55,955 bases of DNA, from positions 1-55,955 of the forward strand of contig NZ_JZJL01000035.1 in NCBI RefSeq assembly GCF_000971335.1, written 5' to 3'. Shown piece by piece: positions 48,980 through 55,955 of the stretch (the stretch's first letter is position 1; each line of letters starts with the position of its first letter). This DNA is from Chromobacterium vaccinii. GTDB lineage: Bacteria > Pseudomonadota > Gammaproteobacteria > Burkholderiales > Chromobacteriaceae. The notes below the pieces were generated by a model. That model had not been told where the DNA came from and searched no databases. It worked only from the letters and a program-made list of their open reading frames with translations. The position numbers and the translations under genes are program-made.

Positions 48980-49213
48980 AATCTATCCTTGAATACGACG
49001 TATTATAGCGAGCCGGTTTGCCGTACGCTGCGGCGTCATCGGCTTCCTGCAGCCATTCGCGGCGGCGAGTTCCCAATGCCGGCGATTGGCTGTACACTGC
49101 GACGCTTCGCGCGAGTACCAGTCCCGCGCGCCTTTCTCATCCGAGTTCAACTTCTTTTTCCCGTCAGCCTGGATTGGTCGCAGTTCTGCGATAGGCCGTC
49201 GCAGGAGCATATT

Positions 49214-50635
49214 ATGTCCGATCTTACCTTCGCCGACCTAGGCCTGGCCGACCCTTTGCTGCGCGCTGTCGCCGATACCGGTTATACCACGCCCACTCCG
49301 ATTCAGGCCCAGGCCATCCCGCAAGTGCTGCAAGGCGGCGACCTGCTGGCCGCAGCCCAAACCGGCACCGGCAAGACCGCGGGCTTCACGCTGCCGCTGC
49401 TGCAGCTCTTGATGCGCTCGCCCAGCCATCATGCCGGCCGCCCGCGCGCGCTGGTGCTGACCCCCACCCGCGAGCTGGCCGCCCAGGTGGAAGAGTCGGT
49501 GCGCACTTACAGCAAATACCTGCCGTTGAAGTCGCTGGTGATGTTCGGCGGTGTCAACATCAATCCGCAGATCAAGGCGCTGCGCGCGCCGGTGGACATC
49601 CTGGTGGCGACGCCGGGCCGCCTGCTGGACCACGTCGGCCAGAAAACCGTCGACCTGTCCGGCGTCGAGATCCTGGTATTGGACGAAGCCGACCGCATGC
49701 TGGACATGGGCTTCATCCACGACATCAAGAAGGTGCTGGCCAAGCTGCCGGCCAAGCGTCAGAACCTGCTGTTCTCGGCCACCTTCTCCGATGAGATCAA
49801 GACGCTGGCCGACAAGCTGCTGGACAATCCCAAGCTGGTGGAAGTGGCGCGCCGCAACACCACCAACGAGCTGGTGACCCAGAAGGTACACCTGGTTGAC
49901 CGGGATAAGAAGACCGATCTGTTGATCCACCTCATCCGCGAGCAGAATTGGTTCCAGGTGCTGGTGTTCACCCGCACCAAGCACGGCGCCAACCGCCTGG
50001 CTGAGAAGCTGGACAAGATCGGCATCCCGGCCGCGGCGATCCACGGCAACAAGAGCCAGAACGCGCGCACCCGCGCCTTGGCCGATTTCAAGAGCGGCGA
50101 GCTGCAGGTGCTGGTCGCCACCGATATCGCCGCGCGCGGCCTGGACATCGACCAGCTGCCGCACGTGGTCAACTTCGAGCTGCCCAACGTATCGGAAGAC
50201 TACGTGCACCGCATCGGCCGCACCGGCCGCGCAGGCACCCCGGGCGAAGCGCTGTCGCTGGTGTGCGTCGACGAGTTCAGCTTCCTGCGCGACATCGAGA
50301 AGCTGATCAAGATGTCGATCGAGCGCTTCACGGTGCCGGGCTTCGAGGCCGATCTCAACGTCAAGCCGGAGCCGATTCCGATGGGCGGCGGCGCGCGCGG
50401 CCGCGGACAAGGCCAAGGTGGACGGGGCGGCCAGGGGCAAGGCCAACACCGTGGCCAGGGGCAGGGCCAGTCGCGCAACGCGCCGGCCAAGCCGCGCCAC
50501 CAGACCGAAAGCAAGCCGGCCGGCCATGGCCGCAACGGCGGTCCGCGCCAGGGTCAGGGCGCCGGCCAGGGCGGTCGCGCCGCCAAGCCGTCCGGGTCGA
50601 AGCCCGCGCTGTTCAGCCCGCCGAAAGGCCGCTAA
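49214..50635 (+). CDS. rhlE: ATP-dependent RNA helicase RhlE
   Basis: A 473-residue DEAD-box helicase. Walker [16 protein letters not shown] (about 46-61), [13 protein letters not shown] box [16 protein letters not shown] (about 155-170), SATF (about 185), then [14 protein letters not shown] and [16 protein letters not shown] of the second domain. The C-terminal tail after about residue 390 is Gly/Arg/Gln-rich, an RNA-binding region. Family RhlE: works in ribosome assembly and cold-shock RNA remodelling. AGGAG is 6 bases before the ATG at 49214. The long AT-rich leader (about 230 bases) may carry its control. Confidence 0.9.
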   Translation: MSDLTFADLGLADPLLRAVADTGYTTPTPIQAQAIPQVLQGGDLLAAAQTGTGKTAGFTLPLLQLLMRSPSHHAGRPRALVLTPTRELAAQVEESVRTYSKYLPLKSLVMFGGVNINPQIKALRAPVDILVATPGRLLDHVGQKTVDLSGVEILVLDEADRMLDMGFIHDIKKVLAKLPAKRQNLLFSATFSDEIKTLADKLLDNPKLVEVARRNTTNELVTQKVHLVDRDKKTDLLIHLIREQNWFQVLVFTRTKHGANRLAEKLDKIGIPAAAIHGNKSQNARTRALADFKSGELQVLVATDIAARGLDIDQLPHVVNFELPNVSEDYVHRIGRTGRAGTPGEALSLVCVDEFSFLRDIEKLIKMSIERFTVPGFEADLNVKPEPIPMGGGARGRGQGQGGRGGQGQGQHRGQGQGQSRNAPAKPRHQTESKPAGHGRNGGPRQGQGAGQGGRAAKPSGSKPALFSPPKGR

Positions 50636-50769
50636 ACCGGGCTCGGTGTGAATTGCACCGAAAAGGTTCGCATTGATGCATATCGCATTGACGGTTATGC
50701 TCGCCTGGAGACTGTCCGCAGCATATAAAACAAGGACGGCTCCGGGCATTTTGCAAGATCGGGAATACG

Positions 50770-51561
50770 ATGCGATACCACGGCTTGGCGCTGGGTATCC
50801 TGAGCTGGGCCGCGCTGCTGGCGGCTCCGGTTGAGGCTGCCCAACGCCTCAAAATCACTCTCTCCAATCAGGAATGGCCGCCGTACATGGGCCAGGAACT
50901 GCCTTACGACGGCATTCTGTCGCGGCTGGTGAAGGAAGCCTTCGCCCGCGGCGGCGTCGATGTCGCCTTCCGCTATTACCCCAACAACCGCACGCTGCAG
51001 TCGGCCCGCAACGGCCAGGTGGACGGCAGCTTCGGCTGGGCGCCGACCGCGGAGCGCAAGCGCGACCTGCTGTACACTTTGCCGGTGTTGTCGGCGCGAA
51101 TGGTGTTCTATCAGCGCAAGAGCCACAAGCTGGACTGGAGCCGCTGGGCCGAGCTCAAGGGCGCCCGCGTCGGCATCACCGTCGGCAACTACTATTCCGA
51201 CGATTTCGACGCCCAGGCCAAGAACGGAATCTTGGCGGTGGACAGCGCGCCGGACGACCTGGTCAACCTGCGCAAGCTGTTGGCCGGCCGCATCGATCTG
51301 TTTCCCATCGATCTGGAAGTGGGCCGTTACCTGATCGCCCATCATTTCCCGCCGGCCCAGGGCGCGCAGCTGGAGGCGCAGAACCGTTCGTTCTGGTCGG
51401 CGCCGCTGCATGTGGTGATCTGGCGCAAGCACGCGCAGGGCAAGGAACTGGTGGAGCGCTTCAACCGCGGCCTGAAGGTCTTGCAGGACAGCGGCGACTT
51501 CGACCGCTTGCTGCAGGAAACCCGCGAAGCCTGTTTGCAGCCGCGCGCCTACTCGCCCTGA
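50770..51561 (+). CDS. Periplasmic solute-binding protein, family 3
   Basis: A 263-residue binding protein. Signal peptide about 1-22 (LALGILSWAALLAAPVEAA). Fold blocks: LSNQEWPPYMGQELPYDGILS, ALRNGQVDGSFGWAPTAERK-like core at about 80-95, MVFYQRKSHKLDWSRWAELKGARVGIT, and the closing LLQETREACLQP. As with the protein at 42951, no transport genes flank it. The 3' end overlaps the convergent TetR gene by 13 bases. Confidence 0.78.
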   Translation: MRYHGLALGILSWAALLAAPVEAAQRLKITLSNQEWPPYMGQELPYDGILSRLVKEAFARGGVDVAFRYYPNNRTLQSARNGQVDGSFGWAPTAERKRDLLYTLPVLSARMVFYQRKSHKLDWSRWAELKGARVGITVGNYYSDDFDAQAKNGILAVDSAPDDLVNLRKLLAGRIDLFPIDLEVGRYLIAHHFPPAQGAQLEAQNRSFWSAPLHVVIWRKHAQGKELVERFNRGLKVLQDSGDFDRLLQETREACLQPRAYSP

Positions 51562-52118
51562 GCGCGCAGCGCGGCGCGCGCCTCGTCTAGAAACCGCTGC
51601 GACAGTTCGGCGTCCGGCACCGCCCGCGCCAGCAGCAGCGCCCCCACCATCATCGCCAGGCTGGCCTCGGGCGATGGCCCCGCGCCGTCCCGGCGCCTGG
51701 CGTCTTCCAGTTGCGCCAGCAGCGGGCCGAGGCCGGCGGCGAACGCGCGGCGCACGCCGGCGTCCTGGCGCGCGATCTCGCCCGCCAGCGCCGCCGCCGC
51801 GCAGCCGGAGTCGGGGAAGTCGCGGTGGGCGGGGCTCAGGTAGTGGTCGGCCAGCGCGGCCAGGCAGCCGCCGTCCGCGCTGTTTTCCAGCAGCGGCCGC
51901 CATTGTTCCGCCATCTGCTTTTGCGCTTCGCCGCAGGCGGCGGCCACCAGTTCGTCCTTGCCGGAAAAGTGGGCGTAGAAGCCGCCGTGGGTCAGACCCA
52001 GGTCGGCCATCAGGTTGGCGATGCCGACGCCGGCCAGTCCTTCGGCGCGAAAGCGCAGCGCGGCGATCGCCACGATGCGCCGGCGGGTCTGGGCCTTGTG
52101 CGAATCCGGATAGCGCAT
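51549..52118 (-). CDS. TetR family transcriptional regulator
   Basis: A 189-residue repressor. N-terminal helix-turn-helix: RRRIVAIAALRFRAEGLAGVGIANLM, GLTHGGFYAHFSGKDELVAAA at about 42-62, the usual TetR DNA-binding block. The C-terminal ligand domain holds PDSGCAAAALAGEIARQD, as in the NemR/YxaF-like TetR group, where a cysteine often senses electrophiles. It is divergent from the PAS/GGDEF gene and its target is unknown. Confidence 0.88.
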   Translation of the reverse strand: MRYPDSHKAQTRRRIVAIAALRFRAEGLAGVGIANLMADLGLTHGGFYAHFSGKDELVAAACGEAQKQMAEQWRPLLENSADGGCLAALADHYLSPAHRDFPDSGCAAAALAGEIARQDAGVRRAFAAGLGPLLAQLEDARRRDGAGPSPEASLAMMVGALLLARAVPDAELSQRFLDEARAALRAQGE

Positions 52119-52232
52119 GCCGTCTCCCGGCAGTTCAGATGATTCTCATAATATAAACAAGACGGCGCGATGCCGGAGCCGGCCGGCGCTGCTATCAATA
52201 AAGCATGACGCCAATCGACGCGGGCCGCCGCC

Positions 52233-53123
52233 ATGCCATTCCAACTCAATCTGTTCCGCCAGATAGTCGACCACGCCCATGACGCGGTGATGGTGACAGA
52301 GGTGGCGCCGCTGCAGCCGCCGGGCCCCATCATCGTCTACGTCAATCCGGCGATGTGCCGGATGAGCGGCTACGACGCCAGCGAGCTGCTGGGGCGCTCG
52401 CCGCGCGTGCTGCAGGGGCCGCTGACCGATCCCGCCGCGCTGCTGCAGCTGAGCGCCGCGCTGCGCGACGGCAGGCAGACCACGGTGGAGCTGCTCAACT
52501 ACCACCGCTCCGGCACCCCGTACTGGGCCCGCTTGCATCTGCTGCCGCTGTTCGACGAGAGCGGCGAGCTCAGCCATTTCGCGGCGCTGCAGCAGGACAC
52601 CACCGCGCGCCATATCCGCAGCGAGGCCTTGTACCGCATCGTGGTGTCGGACGAGGCCTCCAGCCTGTTCAACCGCCAGATGTTCTTCGACGTCGGCGCC
52701 AAATGCATGCAGCTGGCCTTGCGCCAGGGCAAGCCGCTGGCCGCGGTGCTGCTGGAGGTGGACGACCTGTGCCGGCTGAACAAATCCTACGGCCAGCTGG
52801 TGAGCCAGATGCTGATGCGCATCGCCGCCCAGTCCATCGCCGCCGCGATCCGGGAAAGCGACGTCGCCGGCCGCCTGTCGCCGCAGGAGTTCGGCCTGTT
52901 GCTGCCCGAGACCGGCGAGGCCGAGGCGCAGGTGGTGCTGGCGCGGATCCGCGAGCGGCTGAGCGCCGGCTTGATTGAGGCCGGCCTGCCCGACGGCGCC
53001 TACCTCGCGTTGCGGGCGGGCCTGTGCCTGGCCGGGGCGGGCGACCGGACCCCGGAGCAGGCGCTGGAGCGCGCGCGCGGGAATTTGCGGGGCGAGGATC
53101 AGCGCTCGGACGCGGGGGGCTAG
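52233..53123 (+). CDS. PAS and degenerate GGDEF domain protein
   Basis: A 296-residue cytoplasmic sensor-type protein. Residues about 8-125 form a PAS domain with LOV-like layout (FVNPAMCRMSGYDASELLGRS-type, then VELLNYHRSGTPYWARLHLLP), but the LOV cysteine motif GxNCRFLQ reads GRSPRVLQ, so no flavin adduct. Residues about 130-285 form a GGDEF domain, where the signature half-site GGDEF reads LSPQEF, and the DxxxFKxxND block reads VDDLCRLNKS. It therefore probably has no cyclase activity. The neighbour is a divergent TetR gene. Confidence 0.85.
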   Translation: MPFQLNLFRQIVDHAHDAVMVTEVAPLQPPGPIIVYVNPAMCRMSGYDASELLGRSPRVLQGPLTDPAALLQLSAALRDGRQTTVELLNYHRSGTPYWARLHLLPLFDESGELSHFAALQQDTTARHIRSEALYRIVVSDEASSLFNRQMFFDVGAKCMQLALRQGKPLAAVLLEVDDLCRLNKSYGQLVSQMLMRIAAQSIAAAIRESDVAGRLSPQEFGLLLPETGEAEAQVVLARIRERLSAGLIEAGLPDGAYLALRAGLCLAGAGDRTPEQALERARGNLRGEDQRSDAGG

Positions 53124-53148
53124 CCGAGCGAGGCGGCGGAAGCCGGCT

Positions 53149-54078
53149 TCAGCCCTTGCCGTCCGGTGCGGCCGGAGCGCGTTGCCGCAGGAACCACGCC
53201 AGCGCGGCGAACAGCAGCGCGGCGACCAGGGTGTCCTCCACCCGTTCCAGCGCGCCGCTGGCCAGCTGGCCGGGCGGCAGCAGGGACAGCACCAGCGCGG
53301 TCAGCAGCGCGACGAAGACGCGGAAGCTGTGCCGCATCGCGATCAGCATCGCCATCTGCAGCAGCGCCAGCGCCAGCACGTGCCACAAGGGCGGCGCGTC
53401 CAGCGCGCGCAGCGACCAGTACAGCAGGCCGCTGAGCAGCGCGCCGGCCAGCGTGCCTATCGTGCGTTCGCGCGCCAGCCACAGCATCTGGTCCGGCGAC
53501 GGGTCGGGAATGGCGACGGCGGCGATCGGCAGCCACCACGCGTGCGCGCCCCGCATCCAGCCGCCGGCCAGCCAGGCGAGGATGCCCCAGGGCAGCAGAT
53601 GCCAGGCGTAGCGCCGCGCGTCGGCGGACGAGGCAGCCGGCAGCATGCGGAACCAGTCCCGCAGCCCCAATCGGGCCAGCGCGCCGCCGTAGCCGGCGCC
53701 GGCGAGCATCCAGGCGGCCTCCTGCCACGGCGGAATCGCCGCCGCCGGCGTCATGTTTCCCAGCAGCAGCGCGAACAGCCAGAACTGCACGCCCTTGTGC
53801 AGGCCGCGGCGCGCGCTCAGCGCCTGCAGCGCCAGGCCCGCCGCCAGCAGGGCCAGCATGACCGCAGGGTGGCCGGCGCATAGGCGGCCGGCGAGGTAGA
53901 GCCCGGGTATCGCCAGCAGCGACAGCGGCTGCAGCCGGCGCGCCAGCATCATGCACAGCGCGCTGTAGTTGGCGGCCAGCGCGAACAGCAATGCGCTGAA
54001 CAGCGCTGCGCGCTGGATGCGCCGCCGCTGGTAGCGCATCCAGCCCAGGCTGTGCAGCGCGTATTTCGGGAAGGGCAT
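53149..54078 (-). CDS. FUSC-like aromatic acid exporter family protein
   Basis: A 309-residue inner-membrane protein with about ten hydrophobic segments and a central DQMLWLARERTIGTLAGALLSGLLYW block (about 194-219), the hallmark of the FUSC/YccS/AaeB family. Basic ends (MRYQRRRIQR) are typical. Such proteins may export aromatic acids or similar compounds; they lack an extra soluble domain here. Its start is the ATG at 54078. Confidence 0.72.
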   Translation of the reverse strand: MPFPKYALHSLGWMRYQRRRIQRAALFSALLFALAANYSALCMMLARRLQPLSLLAIPGLYLAGRLCAGHPAVMLALLAAGLALQALSARRGLHKGVQFWLFALLLGNMTPAAAIPPWQEAAWMLAGAGYGGALARLGLRDWFRMLPAASSADARRYAWHLLPWGILAWLAGGWMRGAHAWWLPIAAVAIPDPSPDQMLWLARERTIGTLAGALLSGLLYWSLRALDAPPLWHVLALALLQMAMLIAMRHSFRVFVALLTALVLSLLPPGQLASGALERVEDTLVAALLFAALAWFLRQRAPAAPDGKG

Positions 54079-54177
54079 GCCCGGGTCTTTCGTTCAGTCC
54101 GCTCCCGATGACTATGGCGTCATGCGCCGCCGCAGGCAAGCCGGGCAGGCGCGCGGCGCGCGTGCTACCATCCGGCC

Positions 54178-54882
54178 ATGGAACTCTATCGACTGTTGCA
54201 ACAACAAGGCTTCGGCGGCCGCAAGGAATGCCGCCAGCTGATCGAATACGGGCTGGTGGAAGTGAACGGCGAGGTGGTGGACAACTACCGGGCCCAGTTC
54301 GAGCTGGCCGACATCGCCAGCCTGACGGTGGACGACGAGCCGTGGCCGGTGGTGCGCGGACCGCTATATCTCTTGCTGCACAAGCCGGCCAATTACGAAA
54401 CCTCGCACAAGCCGAACTGCCACCCCAGCATCTACCGGCTGCTGCCGGACCAGTTTTCCAATCTGGACATCAGCGCGGTGGGACGCCTGGACGTGGACAC
54501 CACCGGCCTGATCCTGCTGTCCAACGACGGCCAGTTCATCCACGCGCTCTCCTCGCCGAAGAAGCTGGTGCCCAAGGTCTACCGCGCCACGCTGAAGCAC
54601 GAGGCGACGCCGGAGCTGATCGCCAAGCTGCAGAGCGGCGTCTACCTCAACGACGAAGCGCGCGAGTTCGCCGCCGACAGCGTCGAACAGATCGACGCCC
54701 ACACCATTGTGCTGACCATCACCGAAGGCAAGTACCATCAGGTGAAGCGCATGGTGGCGGCGGCCAGCAACCGCGTCGAGGCGCTGCACCGCGAAAGCCT
54801 GGGGGCTATTGTCTTGGGCGATCTGTCGGCGGGCGAGTGGCGGCATCTGACCGCCGAGGAAAAGGCCGCGTTCGGTTTTTGA
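54178..54882 (+). CDS. rsuA: 16S rRNA pseudouridine(516) synthase
   Basis: A 234-residue pseudouridine synthase. The S4 RNA-binding domain ([21 protein letters not shown]) is followed by [13 protein letters not shown] and [17 protein letters not shown] with the catalytic Asp (about residue 103 to 105) and the closing [24 protein letters not shown]. Length and order match RsuA. It modifies U516 in 16S rRNA. Confidence 0.92.
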   Translation: MELYRLLQQQGFGGRKECRQLIEYGLVEVNGEVVDNYRAQFELADIASLTVDDEPWPVVRGPLYLLLHKPANYETSHKPNCHPSIYRLLPDQFSNLDISAVGRLDVDTTGLILLSNDGQFIHALSSPKKLVPKVYRATLKHEATPELIAKLQSGVYLNDEAREFAADSVEQIDAHTIVLTITEGKYHQVKRMVAAASNRVEALHRESLGAIVLGDLSAGEWRHLTAEEKAAFGF

Positions 54883-54903
54883 TCGGGGCGACGGCGGATG
54901 CAG

Positions 54904-54935
54904 AAACGGCGAGGATCGGCGATCCCCGCCGTTTT
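54904..54935 (+). terminator. Rho-independent terminator
   Basis: AAACGGCGaGGATC-ggc-GATCCcCGCCGTTT with a T-run, after rsuA. Confidence 0.85.
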
Positions 54936-54975
54936 TCTTTGCCCGGAGGCTTGCACTGCGAACGGCCGGCGGCGT

Positions 54976-55953
54976 TTATTTCGCTGCCTTGCCCAGTCGC
55001 CGGTACAGGGTGGAGCGGCTGATGCCCAGCGCCCGCGCCGCCGCGCTGGCGTTGCCGCCGCAACGGCGCAGCAGGTCGGCGATGGCGCTGTCCTCCACCG
55101 CATGCCCCTGCGCCGCCATCTCCCCGCGCAGAGCGGCGGGCAGATGCTCGACGCCCAGCGCGGCGCCGTCGTCGGCCAGCGCCAGCAGCGTGGCCAGCAG
55201 GTTGGCCAGCTCGCGCAGATTGCCTGGCCAGCGATAGCCGCGGATGGCCCGCGCCAGCTCCGGCGCCAGCGAAATGCCGCGCCGGGCGGCGCCCATGCCG
55301 TCCAGCATCGTTTGGGCGATGGCCGCCGCGTCGCCGCGCTCGCGCAGCGGCGGCAGGCTGAGCGGGTAATGGCATAGCCGGTAGTAGAGATCGGCGCGGA
55401 AGCCGCCGTCGTCCACTCGCGCGCGCAGGTCGCGGTGGGTGGCGCAGATCAGGCGGATGTCCAGCCGCCGCGCCGGCCCGCCGCCCAGCGGCGTCACCTC
55501 GCGCTCCTGGAGCACCCTGAGCAGCCGCGCCTGCAGGCTGAGCGGCATGTCGCCGATCTCGTCCAGAAACAGCACGCCGCCGTCGGCTTCGCGCAGCCTT
55601 CCCTTGCTGCCCTGGCGGCTGGCGCCGGTATAGGCGCCGGGCTGGTAGCCGAACAGCTCGGCCTCGATCAGTCCTTCCGGTATCGCCGCGCAGTTGACCG
55701 CGGCGAAGGCCGCGCCGCGGCGGCTGCCGGCGGCGTGCAGCGCGCGGGCCAGCCTGTCCTTGCCGGTGCCGGTTTCGCCCAGGATCAACACTGGAATGTC
55801 CGCTTCCAGCAATTTCAGCGCGGTGGAGAACAAGCCGTCCGGCAAACCATCCAGCGCCGGCGCGGCGGGCGGGCGCGGCATGCCGCCGGCGGGCGCGCTT
55901 GACTTGGGGAGCTGGAGCGGCGGCGGGCGCAGCCGGGCCGACAGCCGGTGGTG
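54976..55953 (-). CDS. Sigma-54-dependent activator, Fis family (partial)
   Basis: The C-terminal 325 residues of an enhancer-binding protein; the N-terminal sensor lies outside the window. Visible: Walker [15 protein letters not shown], the sigma-54 contact loop [12 protein letters not shown] (GAYTGA in place of GAFTGA), [22 protein letters not shown] (Walker B), [26 protein letters not shown] and at the end a Fis-type helix-turn-helix ([21 protein letters not shown]). AcoR-type acetoin regulators fit best because of the LRP-LQLP linker before the AAA domain. Its target genes are not visible. Confidence 0.87.
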   Translation of the reverse strand, partial: HHRLSARLRPPPLQLPKSSAPAGGMPRPPAAPALDGLPDGLFSTALKLLEADIPVLILGETGTGKDRLARALHAAGSRRGAAFAAVNCAAIPEGLIEAELFGYQPGAYTGASRQGSKGRLREADGGVLFLDEIGDMPLSLQARLLRVLQEREVTPLGGGPARRLDIRLICATHRDLRARVDDGGFRADLYYRLCHYPLSLPPLRERGDAAAIAQTMLDGMGAARRGISLAPELARAIRGYRWPGNLRELANLLATLLALADDGAALGVEHLPAALRGEMAAQGHAVEDSAIADLLRRCGGNASAAARALGISRSTLYRRLGKAAK

Positions 55954-55955
55954 GC

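Overview
The window is GC-rich (roughly 65 percent) chromosomal DNA of a Gram-negative bacterium. Its gene set (pyrBI with a leader peptide, gmhA, rsmE, rsuA, rhlE, tyrB, lipase homologues of the thermolabile hemolysin type) and its protein style point to the beta-proteobacterial family Chromobacteriaceae, most likely Chromobacterium. This placement is inference; there is no rRNA or other marker in the window. No tRNA, rRNA, CRISPR array or insertion sequence was seen.

Region 1 (1-7380) holds an AT-richer orphan gene, a REP-associated tyrosine transposase homologue (RAYT) with hairpins around it, an aminoglycoside 2'-N-acetyltransferase-like protein, a questin-oxidase-like protein, the aromatic aminotransferase TyrB, a small membrane protein, and a tightly overlapping trio (GNAT, AlaX-type tRNA-editing protein, EamA exporter).

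Region 2 (7380-26789) is the main accessory element, a Mu-like contractile tail locus without head genes. On the minus strand, from right to left, it runs: Mor-type activator, M15 endolysin, holin-like protein, Rz with nested Rz1, a small zinc-finger protein, a coiled-coil/membrane protein, a gp37-like protein, sheath, tube, a chimeric 703-residue protein, gp43-gp48-like baseplate genes, then three fibre genes with two assembly chaperones. A divergent S24-peptidase repressor stands at the right end, with operator-like repeats between it and mor. No transposase, integrase, terminase, portal, protease or capsid gene is present, so a tailocin (phage-tail-like bacteriocin) is the best reading. The most unusual part is the gene in the tape-measure slot. 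Its last about 30 residues look like a Mu-type tape-measure terminus. The rest is an AT-rich foreign block with a lysozyme-like domain, an NlpC/P60 domain and five 19-residue repeats. The usual tail-assembly chaperone gene is missing, and a strong terminator separates the gene from the tube gene.

Region 3 (26790-41459) is mostly chromosomal core: gmhA, an HSL-type esterase, an HD-GYP protein with zinc ribbon, two GDSL lipases flanking an RlmI-like methyltransferase, an SLC13/ArsB-type permease, an inositol-monophosphatase-family enzyme, rsmE, a DUF3391/HD-GYP protein, pyrBI behind a leader peptide and attenuator, and a ClC chloride channel.

Region 4 (41416-55955) carries GNATs, a NYN-LOTUS protein, two orphan solute-binding proteins, a DUF2059 protein, a sugar-binding protein, a RBBP9-like hydrolase, a YgjP-like protease, YaeQ, an LprI-MliC lysozyme-inhibitor fusion, rhlE, a TetR regulator, a PAS protein with a degenerate GGDEF domain, a FUSC-type protein, rsuA and the 3' part of a sigma-54 activator cut by the window edge.

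Four sites matching the ParB-binding parS core (GTTYCACGTGRAAC) lie at 7350, 23804, 36341 and 47364. This suggests the window is close to the chromosomal origin.
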